8,512 nucleotides of DNA, from NCBI GenBank assembly GCA_015657605.1, contig JACDQO010000060.1, forward strand, positions 1-8,512. The letters run 5' to 3'. Shown here one piece after another: positions 1-6,265 of the stretch; within the stretch, counting starts at the first letter, position 1, and the number at the start of each line of letters is the position of its first letter. The notes beneath the pieces are model-generated. The model had not been told where the DNA came from. It did not search any database and saw only the letters and a program-made list of their open reading frames with translations. Source of the DNA: Limnohabitans sp. (GTDB lineage Bacteria > Pseudomonadota > Gammaproteobacteria > Burkholderiales > Burkholderiaceae_C). The translations under genes were made by a program, and so were the position numbers.

Positions 1-2479
1 CCGACATCAAACGGGTCAGGGTTTCGCCGTGGGCCTGTGCGGCCAGTTTGCGCAAGGACATTTCGGCGCGCTCCATGGCCTCGCGTTGGGCACGGAAAGC
101 GGCGTCACCCAAACGTGGACCGCGTTCTTCGCGGAAATCACCACGCGGCGCACGGTCTGCAAAACGGTCTCCGCCTCGGCCCGGGCCGCGGTCAGCTCCT
201 GGTCGCGCACCGCGCTCACCGGGACGTGCGTCGCGTCGACCGTCACGGCCAGTTGGCGCTTCAGTGCGCTTTTGTCCGGGCCGGTCGTCGCCACGAACAG
301 CGACCACCGGTTTGGCGGGCTTGGCCACAGCGGCTGGTGCTGGGGCTGGCGTGTTTTCGCTGCCTGCGTCCGTGACGGATGGCGCAGCGCCCTCGTGTGC
401 TTCTTCAGCAGGCGCAGCATCGGAAGCAGCCACGGAGGCGGAATCTTGGGCTGGTTCTTGGGCTGGTTCTTGGGCTTGGTCTGCTGGCGGCGCTGCGGCA
501 GCGGCCGGCACCACTGGCGCATGGACAGGGGCAGGCTGCACGGCTTTGGCTTGCAGGGCCTGTCCGCGCAAAGCGGCATCCAAAGCGGCCATGGCCGAGC
601 GAATTTTGGCCACATCGCCACTGGCATTGGCGGCATCGAGGGCTTTGGAGGCCTCAATGACCGCGCGGTCATGGTCGTTCAGGGGAGCAGCAGCTTGAGG
701 TCGGTCTGTGCCTTTGCGCTGAAAGGCTTCATCCAAGGGGGCGCGGAAGACTTCCCAGAGTTTTTGTTCTGTTTTGCGGTCCAAAGGCACCGATTGCGCC
801 TCCACCTGCCAGCGCTGCTGCAGGGCTTTGACAGCGTCCACCCGCAAAGCCGGGGCTGCACCCACCTGTTGGGCTTCTTGAATCAGGGCTTGGCGTCGGT
901 CGATGCTGGCCTTTTGGGCCGCCTCTAGGCGAGCGGCGGCGGCTTTGAAAATGCCTTTCCATTGGCCCTGCATTTCACCAAAAGCTTTCTCGCTCAAATG
1001 ACCCGCATTGCGCCAGCGGTCGGCGAACTGGTGCAGCGCTCGCAACTGGGCACGCCAATCCTCAGACTCAGCCTGGGCCACAGTCCAGGCTTTGACCTCT
1101 TCCATCAGGGCAAGGCGCTGGGCACGCTGGTCGGCCGAGTCTTTTTTCATCTGCTCAAGCCAAGCCAACACCGCTTTGTAGGCCTCGTTGCAGGCGGCAT
1201 CGAATCGCTTCCACAAGGCATGGTTGGGCAAACCGCCTTGGTCCATTTGCTTCCACGCGTCACGCAACTGACGCAACTTGTCTTGCAGCTTGCGTCCGCC
1301 CACAGTGGGGGCTTTGTTCGCGTCCAGCAAAGCTTCGGCTTGCGTGACCAAATCAAGGCGCACCTGATCGGCCAACCAACGTTGCCAACCCTGGGCATCG
1401 CCTGCGGCCGTGAGGGCCTTGTGCAGACGCTCGTCCAAACTGGTGTCCAGATTTTTACCGTGCGTTTTGAGCGCGGAATGCAAAGTGGTGCAAGACTCGG
1501 GCAAGGGCGCGCCTTGACTTTCGGTGAGTTGTTTTTCCAGGCTTTCCAGCGCTTGGGTGACGGTGTTCGTCGCCAGCTCTCGCATGGTTTGGCGCTGGGC
1601 CGGGTCGATTTTGGGTTTGGCTGGTTTGTCGGATTTGTCCGACTTTTCGGCACCGGACACAGCGACGCTGGCCACGGGTCCTGCGGGCGCTTGCACCACT
1701 TCGCCCCGCTGACGGCGAATCTCGTCGGCCCACACCGGCACCGGGGGCAAAGCCGCACTGGCGTCGCCTAAAGCCTCATTGGCCAAGGCCAAAGCAGCAG
1801 AAAAACCATCCCAAACCGCTTGCATTTGTTTGCCCGCAGCATCCAGTTGGTTGGGGTATTTGAGGTCCACACTCGGCCAAAGGGCGCTGACGGTGAGCGC
1901 TTGGGCCTGGGTTTGCCACTGCGCGACATCGTTTTGCAAGCCGGTTTGGCCATGTTGGGCCTCAGCGATCGGTTTGGTCGACAACACTTCGATGCGTTGG
2001 GCCAACAAGACCGCCGATTCGCGTTGCACCATGACTTGGTGTTGCAAATCCTCAACGCCTTTGACCACGTCGACCAGCTTGACTTTCAGGCTGGCCAAAG
2101 GCTCGCGCGAAAGAGGCGCCCCCGCCTTGGCAGCGTCGCGTTGCCAAGCCAATGCGTCGGCCATGTTCAGGCGTGGCGCTGACAAAATCAGTTCGGCTTT
2201 TTGCGCCCAGTCGCTGGCCAGCGCCTCTTGCCCGTGGCTGCGCTTGATCTCGTCGATCTTTTCTTTGAGCTGTTTGGCCACCCCTTTGTCCTTGGATGAC
2301 AACTCGCGGTAAACCTCGTGCAATGCGGCTTCACTGGGCCCGGTCTGAAGCCATTCGCGCAAGCGGGCACTGCGGTCACCCGAAGTGGCGGCTTGAAAGA
2401 TCCCGGCGGTCAGCGGGTCCAGGTTGGCGAGGTCAAGGGGCTTGGAGGGAGTGGTCACGGTAGAAGCTTTAAAAAACAC
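1..2479 (-). CDS. DUF349 domain-containing protein (C-terminus cut by window edge)
   Basis: One uninterrupted minus-strand frame runs from a GTG at 2479 to the left edge (826 codons visible, no stop inside). DUF349-like repeats show the family pattern of a Trp followed by F/D-rich helix residues: W423 in LWKRFDAACNEAY, W507 in QWKGIFKAAAARLE and W575 in LWEVFRAPLDEAF. The N-terminal ~250 residues are helical, with stretches such as SSKDKGVAKQLKEKIDEI. Residues about 649-732 form an Ala/Pro/Gln/Glu linker with AQEP repeats. Residues about 733-796 are Arg/Gly-rich (RGG and RG clusters), then a short helical stretch reaches the edge. No signal peptide or membrane segment is visible, so it is probably cytoplasmic. 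The family function is not established; the RG tail suggests RNA or other polyanion binding (inference). The start is uncertain: GTG 2479 gives MFFKAST..., GTG 2458 gives MTTPSKP..., and neither has a clear Shine-Dalgarno. It is divergent from the transglycosylase gene. Confidence 0.85.
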   Translation of the reverse strand, partial: MFFKASTVTTPSKPLDLANLDPLTAGIFQAATSGDRSARLREWLQTGPSEAALHEVYRELSSKDKGVAKQLKEKIDEIKRSHGQEALASDWAQKAELILSAPRLNMADALAWQRDAAKAGAPLSREPLASLKVKLVDVVKGVEDLQHQVMVQRESAVLLAQRIEVLSTKPIAEAQHGQTGLQNDVAQWQTQAQALTVSALWPSVDLKYPNQLDAAGKQMQAVWDGFSAALALANEALGDASAALPPVPVWADEIRRQRGEVVQAPAGPVASVAVSGAEKSDKSDKPAKPKIDPAQRQTMRELATNTVTQALESLEKQLTESQGAPLPESCTTLHSALKTHGKNLDTSLDERLHKALTAAGDAQGWQRWLADQVRLDLVTQAEALLDANKAPTVGGRKLQDKLRQLRDAWKQMDQGGLPNHALWKRFDAACNEAYKAVLAWLEQMKKDSADQRAQRLALMEEVKAWTVAQAESEDWRAQLRALHQFADRWRNAGHLSEKAFGEMQGQWKGIFKAAAARLEAAQKASIDRRQALIQEAQQVGAAPALRVDAVKALQQRWQVEAQSVPLDRKTEQKLWEVFRAPLDEAFQRKGTDRPQAAAPLNDHDRAVIEASKALDAANASGDVAKIRSAMAALDAALRGQALQAKAVQPAPVHAPVVPAAAAAPPADQAQEPAQEPAQDSASVAASDAAPAEEAHEGAAPSVTDAGSENTPAPAPAAVAKPAKPVVAVRGDDRPGQKRTEAPTGRDGRRDARPGERGARPGADRGPGRGGDRFADRAPRGDFREERGPRLGDAAFRAQREAMERAEMSLRKLAAQAHGETLTRLMS
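445..480 (-). repeat. 12-bp tandem repeat encoding AQEP units
   Basis: The plus strand reads CTTGGGCTGGTT twice in tandem (445-456 and 457-468), followed by a degenerate third copy (469-480). In the minus-strand DUF349 reading frame this encodes Ala-Gln-Glu-Pro repeats inside the low-complexity linker. Because the unit is a multiple of three, copy number could change without breaking the frame. Confidence 0.8.
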
Positions 2480-2856
2480 AGGGCATGCCGGGCTGGCATC
2501 ACGCGAGGCCAGACCGGGCACAGGTACGCCCACATCCAGCCAGACACAAAACGCGTATTTTCGCTGGTATTTGCACCCCGCTGTGTGTTGAACCACTTTC
2601 CGTAACAATCTCTGGTGTTTCAGGGCGGTTTTCACCCTTGATATATCCAAATTAATCTCAAAATAACATTTGATATAAAAATATCGACATTTTTATCCCC
2701 TAGAATCGCGCATCCCCAAAGCTAGGGATAACCCGATACAGCTGCCGACCGGGCGGCTTGGACCCAAGTGATCAGCACTTGTGGCCACTGACCCATCCAC
2801 CCACTTGGACTGACAACGCCATCCGCGTCGCCAGTCCTTGGCATGAGAGGAACAGC
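2480..2856. promoter_or_regulatory. Divergent intergenic region with AT-rich promoter island
   Basis: This gene-free stretch separates the divergent DUF349 and transglycosylase genes. About 2636-2706 is markedly AT-rich against GC-rich surroundings, as expected for promoters. It holds the 8-bp palindrome GATATATC (2640-2647) and the inverted repeat GATAT-AAAA-ATATC (2672-2685). On the plus strand TAGAAT (2701-2706) is a 5/6 match to a -10 box, but no good -35 lies 16-18 bp upstream; TTGATA at 2670-2675 is too far away. TATCCCCTAG (2694-2703) and CTAGGGATA (2722-2730) form an imperfect inverted repeat. On the minus strand a weak pair reads TCGATA then TATTTT 16 bp downstream. About 2480-2600 holds no feature I can name. 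I see no convincing small gene. The promoter role is inferred from base composition and divergence. Confidence 0.45.
2845..2851 (+). promoter_or_regulatory. Shine-Dalgarno deciding the transglycosylase start
   Basis: GAGAGGA lies 5 bases before GTG 2857. This favours 2857 over the in-frame TTG at 2758 and the ATG at 2881, neither of which has a comparable site. Confidence 0.6.
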
Positions 2857-3624
2857 GTGACCGACAAAGTGAAAAGCAACATGTTGAGCCAGCGCTTCAA
2901 CTGGGGCTTCTTGAAACTCACTCGCCACAGCTTGGCACTGCTCGGTTTGGCGAGCCTGGCCATCGTGCTGTTTTTGGCCACTCAACCCGCATGGCGGCTC
3001 AACGCGAGCCTCAACCTGCTCAGCTGGCTGGACGCCAGACAAGACAGCGCATTCGTTAGCTCCGCCAGCACGCCAAATGACGCTTTGGTGCCTTCCATGG
3101 ACGCCGCAGGCCAGTGGGCTTTGAGTGAAGAACAAGAAGCCGTCACTCGTTGGTTGAGTCGCCGGTACAAACTGTCACCAGAGCCTTTGGGCGGCTTGGT
3201 CTCCGCAGCCTGGGCTTTGGGCGAACGCATCCAGGTGTCGCCCACCTTGTTGCTGGCCGTCATGGCCATTGAATCTCGGTTCAACCCTTTTGCCTCTGGC
3301 GCCCAAGGCGGTATGGGTCTCATGCAAATAGAACCCCAAGCCCAACACCTGGCCTTGTTGCCTTTTGGGGGGCCATTGGCGGCGTTCGACCCATTGACCA
3401 ACCTGCGCGTAGGCGCGCAGCACCTGCAAACACTGATCGAACAAAGTGCATCGGTCGAGGCCGCCTTGCTCTTGTATGCAGCGGCCTCTGGCCAACGCAA
3501 TGGCGCCGAATACACCCACCGGGTGTTGGCTGAGCAAAAGCTGCTCGACAACATGGCGGGCACTTCCAAAAGCATCGAAGTTGCTCAAAACAGCCGCCTT
3601 CAGACGCGTCCCGCCCTCAACTGA
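2857..3624 (+). CDS. Membrane-anchored lytic transglycosylase, SLT domain
   Basis: The 255-residue product should cleave the MurNAc-GlcNAc bond of peptidoglycan with formation of 1,6-anhydroMurNAc, acting in the periplasm. An N-terminal hydrophobic segment (about residues 25-42, LALLGLASLAIVLFLAT) follows a short positively charged start and looks like an uncleaved membrane anchor. The SLT domain spans roughly 110-235. The catalytic Glu is E139 in AVMAIESRFNPFAS, and the second motif is GLMQ at 154-157. The third motif, usually AYNAG, is replaced by LYAAASG around Y207, so the usual Asn is absent. Residues 43-105 are a linker. The GTG start is chosen from the Shine-Dalgarno at 2845-2851. The stop codon sits inside a GC-rich inverted repeat (CGCCCTC/GAGGGCG, 3612-3629) and directly abuts the structured RNA candidate. 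The specific subfamily (Mlt name) cannot be assigned by eye. Confidence 0.85.
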   Translation: MTDKVKSNMLSQRFNWGFLKLTRHSLALLGLASLAIVLFLATQPAWRLNASLNLLSWLDARQDSAFVSSASTPNDALVPSMDAAGQWALSEEQEAVTRWLSRRYKLSPEPLGGLVSAAWALGERIQVSPTLLLAVMAIESRFNPFASGAQGGMGLMQIEPQAQHLALLPFGGPLAAFDPLTNLRVGAQHLQTLIEQSASVEAALLLYAAASGQRNGAEYTHRVLAEQKLLDNMAGTSKSIEVAQNSRLQTRPALN

Positions 3625-3780
3625 GGGCGCTGTCTGGGCTACACTCCCCGGGTGCGCGACTGGCGATAGGAGCCTGTTTTGAACCCAAAACAGACCACTC
3701 TGACGTGGAGCGTGGCGGCCATTGAGGGCCACCCCAGAACCACTGGGAAGCGCACAGCCTGCCCGGACAGCATCTTGCCC
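3625..3780 (+). ncRNA. ssrS: Candidate 6S RNA (regulator of RNA polymerase)
   Basis: No believable protein is encoded here, and the sequence folds. GCTGTCTGGGC (3629-3639) pairs with GCCCGGACAGC (3761-3771) over 11 bp with one G-U. Inside it GTGCGC (3652-3657) pairs with GCGCAC (3750-3755). Further hairpins are CTGTTTTG/CAAAACAG (3674-3693), GTGGC/GCCAC (3712-3732) and CCCAG/CTGGG (3733-3747). Compared from memory with E. coli 6S RNA, the 5' side CTGGCGATA resembles the pRNA template region (GAGCCGATA), and ACAGCCTGC followed by GCATCT matches the E. coli 3' side. The length of about 155 nt fits the family. 6S RNA binds the housekeeping RNA polymerase holoenzyme through an open central bubble. 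In gammaproteobacteria ssrS precedes the folate gene ygfA; here it precedes another folate gene, glyA. Exact ends, promoter and terminator are not clear. TACACT at 3640-3645 could instead be a -10 box, which would place the 5' end near 3652. A cis-acting glyA leader is the main alternative. Confidence 0.55.
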
Positions 3781-3858
3781 GAGCAAGGTTTCAAGCCGTT
3801 CGCCTGGGCAGCCCTTGTCGGTCACCCTCACAGGTCACCTGCCAAGGTTCCATCATTC

Positions 3859-3864
3859 GAAGGA
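3859..3864 (+). promoter_or_regulatory. Ribosome binding site of glyA
   Basis: GAAGGA sits 5 bases before ATG 3870. It supports this start, which also matches the usual GlyA N-terminus. Bases 3781-3858 between the RNA candidate and this site carry only a direct repeat GGTCACC (3820-3826 and 3833-3839) and a weak CAAGG/CCTTG pairing. Confidence 0.6.
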
Positions 3865-3869
3865 CTGCC

Positions 3870-5115
3870 ATGTACCACCGCAACACACTCATTGAACAAA
3901 CCGATCCCGAGCTTTACGCTGCCATCCAAGCTGAAAACGCCCGCCAAGAGCACCACATCGAGCTGATCGCCAGCGAAAACTACGCCTCGCCTGCCGTGAT
4001 GGCCGCCCAAGGCAGCCAACTCACCAATAAATACGCCGAGGGCTACCCCGGCAAGCGCTACTACGGTGGCTGCGAATTCGTCGACGTGGCCGAGCAACTG
4101 GCCATCGACCGCATCAAACAAATTTTTGGCGCCGAAGCCGCCAACGTGCAGCCGCATTGCGGCGCCTCGGCCAACGAGGCCGTGTTTTTGGCTTTCTTGA
4201 AGCCCGGCGACACCATTCATGGGCATGAGCCTGGCCGAAGGCGGCCACCTGACCCACGGCATGCCGCTGAACATGTCGGGCAAGTGGTTCAACGTGGTCT
4301 CCTATGGTTTGGACGCCAACGAAGCCATCGATTACGAGGCCATGGAAGCCAAAGCCCGCGAAACCAAGCCCAAGCTGATCATTGCAGGCGCTTCGGCCTA
4401 CTCTTTGCACATCGACTGGGCGCGCTTTGCCAAAGTGGCCAAAGAAGTCGGCGCGATCTTCTTGGTCGACATGGCCCACTACGCTGGCTTGATCGCTGCA
4501 GGGGTCTACCCCAACCCCGTGCCCCACGCCGACGTGGTCACTTCGACCACCCACAAGAGCCTGCGCGGCCCCCGCGGCGGCATCATCTTGATGAAGGCCG
4601 AGCACGAAAAAGCCATCAACAGCGCCATCTTCCCTGGCCTGCAAGGCGGCCCGCTGATGCACGTGATCGCGGCCAAAGCCGTGGCATTCAAAGAAGCCAT
4701 GGCACCGGACTTCAAGGCCTACCAAGCCCAGGTCATCAAAAATGCGCAGATCATTGCCGAAACCTTGACCCAGCGCGGCCTGCGCATTGTGAGCGGCGGC
4801 ACCCAAAGCCACGTCATGTTGGTGGACCTGCGCGCCAAGGGCATCACCGGCAAAGTGGCCGAAGCCGCTTTGGGCAATGCCCACATGACCATCAACAAGA
4901 ACGCTATCCCCAACGACCCCGAAAAGCCGTTTGTGACCAGTGGCGTGCGCATCGGCACCCCCGCCATGACCACCCGTGGATTCAAGGACGAAGAGGCCCG
5001 CGCCACCGCCCACCTGATCGCCGACGTGCTGGACAACCCGCTGGACGAAGCCAACCTGGCCGCTGTGCGCGCCAAGGTGCACGCCCTGACCAGCCGCTTC
5101 CCGGTTTACGGTTGA
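3870..5115 (+). CDS. glyA: Serine hydroxymethyltransferase, interrupted by a +1 frameshift
   Basis: GlyA is a cytoplasmic PLP enzyme that converts serine and tetrahydrofolate to glycine and 5,10-methylene-THF. The first frame gives residues 1-116 up to ...KPGDTI, and the second frame continues from ATG 4219 with [14 protein letters not shown] to the end (...SRFPVYG). Removing one base near 4218 restores a 414-residue protein, the normal family length. The PLP lysine is K229 in [25 protein letters not shown] N-terminal motifs (here [11 protein letters not shown]), [32 protein letters not shown] and the C-terminal [16 protein letters not shown] are intact. Positions 97-100 read CGAS where E. 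coli has SGSQ. Both halves are well conserved and free of other damage, so a sequencing or assembly error is more likely than a true pseudogene, since a recently broken glyA would be costly. nrdR follows after 12 bases and is probably co-transcribed. Confidence 0.93.
4211..4221 (+). other. Frameshift site in glyA (one extra base)
   Basis: The sequence CACCATTCATG would read ACC ATT ATG (Thr-Ile-Met) if the C at 4218 were removed, which matches the conserved [13 protein letters not shown] of relatives. With the C present, the first frame runs on to 5171 in nonsense Arg/Pro-rich sequence. There is no long homopolymer or slippery heptamer here, so programmed frameshifting is not suggested. Confidence 0.85.
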
Positions 5116-5127
5116 TCGGCCCGAACG

Positions 5128-5577
5128 ATGAAATGCCCGTTTTGCGGCCACCTCGAAACCCAAGTCGTTGAGACACGGCTGGCCGAGGACGGGGATTTCA
5201 TCCGGCGGCGGCGCCAGTGTGGCGCCTGCGAAAAGCGCTTCACCACCTACGAAAAGCCGGAAGTCAGCTTCCCGGCCATCGTCAAAAAAGACGGCCGGCG
5301 CATCGACTACCAACGCGACAAGTTGCTGGCCAGCTTGCGCTTGGCCTTGCGCAAACGGCCGGTGAGCATCGAACAGGTGGACGGGGCGATTGAGCGCATC
5401 GAAGAAAAGCTCCTCAATCTGGGCATCCGCGAAGTGGCCTCGCACCGAATTGGCGAGTTGGTCATGCGCGAGTTGAAAAAACTCGACAAAGTGGCCTATG
5501 TGCGCTTTGCCAGCGTGTACCGCAACTTTGAAGACATCGACGCGTTCAAGACGCTGGTCGATGAGGTGCAACGCTGA
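5128..5577 (+). CDS. nrdR: Transcriptional repressor NrdR
   Basis: The 149-residue product has the full NrdR architecture and normal length. An N-terminal zinc ribbon carries Cys pairs CPFC (C3, C6) and CGAC (C31, C34), with the conserved RRRRQC and KRFTTYE stretches. An ATP-cone domain follows from about residue 46 ([19 protein letters not shown]) to about 136, including [14 protein letters not shown] and [14 protein letters not shown]. NrdR senses ATP/dATP and represses ribonucleotide reductase operons by binding paired NrdR boxes. It lies 12 bases downstream of glyA with no clear Shine-Dalgarno, so translational coupling to glyA is likely. The pairing joins folate one-carbon supply with dNTP control. 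I saw no convincing paired NrdR boxes in this window. Its stop is 21 bases from the convergent stop of the FimT-like gene, with no evident terminator between them. Confidence 0.97.
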   Translation: MKCPFCGHLETQVVETRLAEDGDFIRRRRQCGACEKRFTTYEKPEVSFPAIVKKDGRRIDYQRDKLLASLRLALRKRPVSIEQVDGAIERIEEKLLNLGIREVASHRIGELVMRELKKLDKVAYVRFASVYRNFEDIDAFKTLVDEVQR

Positions 5578-5598
5578 TCCTTACTCGGCGCTCGGCGC

Positions 5599-6174
5599 TC
5601 AAGCACAAAGGTGCACGGTATAGCCCTCGATCCGAGGCCTGCCCAGCGCGTTGACCACCACTTGCCAGCCCGCGCTTGAATCCGGCCTGCAAAAGCGCCA
5701 AGTCCCGGCCATGAACGCACCGCTGGCACTGGCACTGCGACCTTCCGCGTTGTAAGAAAAATAGGTTTTCACCGTGTTGCTCACCCCCACCTGCATGCCA
5801 ACAGGCACCGCAGGTCTGGCCTCAATCAGCACTTCACCCCAATCCCTCTTGCCGTTGTGGTTGGTATCGGCAAACACCAACCAGCCTTGGTGCCAGCGAC
5901 CCAGCGCGTCGCATTGGGTTTCTAAGCCCTGAGCGCAAACGCTCACCCCTTGCTGTCTTCGCAAAGCCTCCGAACGGGCCAAAACCAAGCTGTTCAAAAA
6001 AGCCTCGCCTTGGCCTTGCAACTGCTGACGCGCCCGAAGCCCCGACATGGCAGGTGCTGCCAAGCCCACCAAAATGCCCAACAAAGCCATCGCCACCAAG
6101 GCCTCCAGCAAGGTAAAGCCATGCTGCTGGGTTTTGCCTTGGGGCGGCGTTGGGTCAAGCATCGGCAGCGGCAT
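5599..6174 (-). CDS. fimT: FimT/GspH-type pseudopilin (type IV pilus minor pilin)
   Basis: The 191-residue product begins with a 19-residue leader ending in Gly, then the type III prepilin signature G|FTLLEALVAMALLGILVGLAAPA. Phe is at +1 and Glu at +5 (E24 of the precursor). The hydrophobic helix is followed by LNSLVLARSEALRRQQGV, typical of the GspH/FimT domain, and by WLVFADTNHNGKRDWGE, the usual FimT acidic loop (D103-E114). Prepilin peptidase should cleave after G19, and the protein should join the inner-membrane pilus assembly or initiation complex. ATG 6174 was chosen because the frame is open further upstream (ATG 6285) but would run through the divergent promoter region. ATG 6162 is equally possible; none of these has a strong Shine-Dalgarno. 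It is divergent from the PilE-like operon and convergent with nrdR. FimT versus another GspH family member cannot be settled by eye. Confidence 0.88.
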   Translation of the reverse strand: MPLPMLDPTPPQGKTQQHGFTLLEALVAMALLGILVGLAAPAMSGLRARQQLQGQGEAFLNSLVLARSEALRRQQGVSVCAQGLETQCDALGRWHQGWLVFADTNHNGKRDWGEVLIEARPAVPVGMQVGVSNTVKTYFSYNAEGRSASASGAFMAGTWRFCRPDSSAGWQVVVNALGRPRIEGYTVHLCA

Positions 6175-6265
6175 GTTCTGGCAGCAGGTTGGGGGGGAGT
6201 GGTTGAAACTGTACAAGATGAATACAAAAAGACACAATTCAATCCCACCATGAGGAGACCACCCC
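6175..6265. promoter_or_regulatory. Divergent promoter region of the pilin genes
   Basis: This 91-base, locally AT-rich gap separates the two divergent pilin units. On the minus strand TTGTGT (6237-6232) and TACAGT (6213-6208), 18 bp apart, could drive the FimT-like gene. On the plus strand TTGAAA (6203-6208) is a good -35, but no -10 lies at 16-18 bp; TACAAA at 6223-6228 is only 14 bp away. A run of seven G (6191-6197) lies in the predicted 5' leader of the minus-strand gene. Promoter assignments are weak. Confidence 0.35.
6253..6258 (+). promoter_or_regulatory. Ribosome binding site deciding the PilE-like start
   Basis: AGGAGA lies 7 bases before ATG 6266. The alternative in-frame ATG at 6329 has no such site, so the longer 27-residue prepilin leader is preferred. 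Confidence 0.65.

Noticed and set aside
29..928. Plus-strand open frames over the DUF349 gene (also 48-698, 962-1771 and 1779-2312)
   Set aside because: The continuous minus-strand DUF349 frame covers the whole interval with coherent family motifs; the plus frames are low-complexity shadows.
3612..3629. Rho-independent terminator at the end of the transglycosylase gene
   Set aside because: The CGCCCTC/GAGGGCG stem is present but not followed by a T run, and it overlaps the stop codon and the RNA candidate.
3625..3869. Glycine or tetrahydrofolate riboswitch upstream of glyA
   Set aside because: I could not find the conserved core sequences of those riboswitches as I know them, and the 6S resemblance is better. 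A covariance search should confirm.
3679..3966. 95-codon frame starting TTG 3679, with AGGAG just upstream
   Set aside because: It crosses the folded RNA candidate and runs into glyA in the wrong frame, and its sequence has no coherent character. The AGGAG is probably part of the RNA.
4211..4221. Programmed ribosomal frameshift in glyA
   Set aside because: There is no slippery heptamer, stimulatory Shine-Dalgarno or stem-loop at the site, and glyA is not known to use frameshifting.
4114..5571. 485-codon minus-strand open frame opposite glyA and nrdR
   Set aside because: Its His/Gly/Val-rich translation shows no family signature, and it lies antisense to two clearly recognised genes. It is a codon-bias shadow in GC-rich DNA.
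5578..5598. Bidirectional terminator between nrdR and the FimT-like gene
   Set aside because: The 21-base gap has only a short CGGCGCT direct repeat, with no hairpin and T run.
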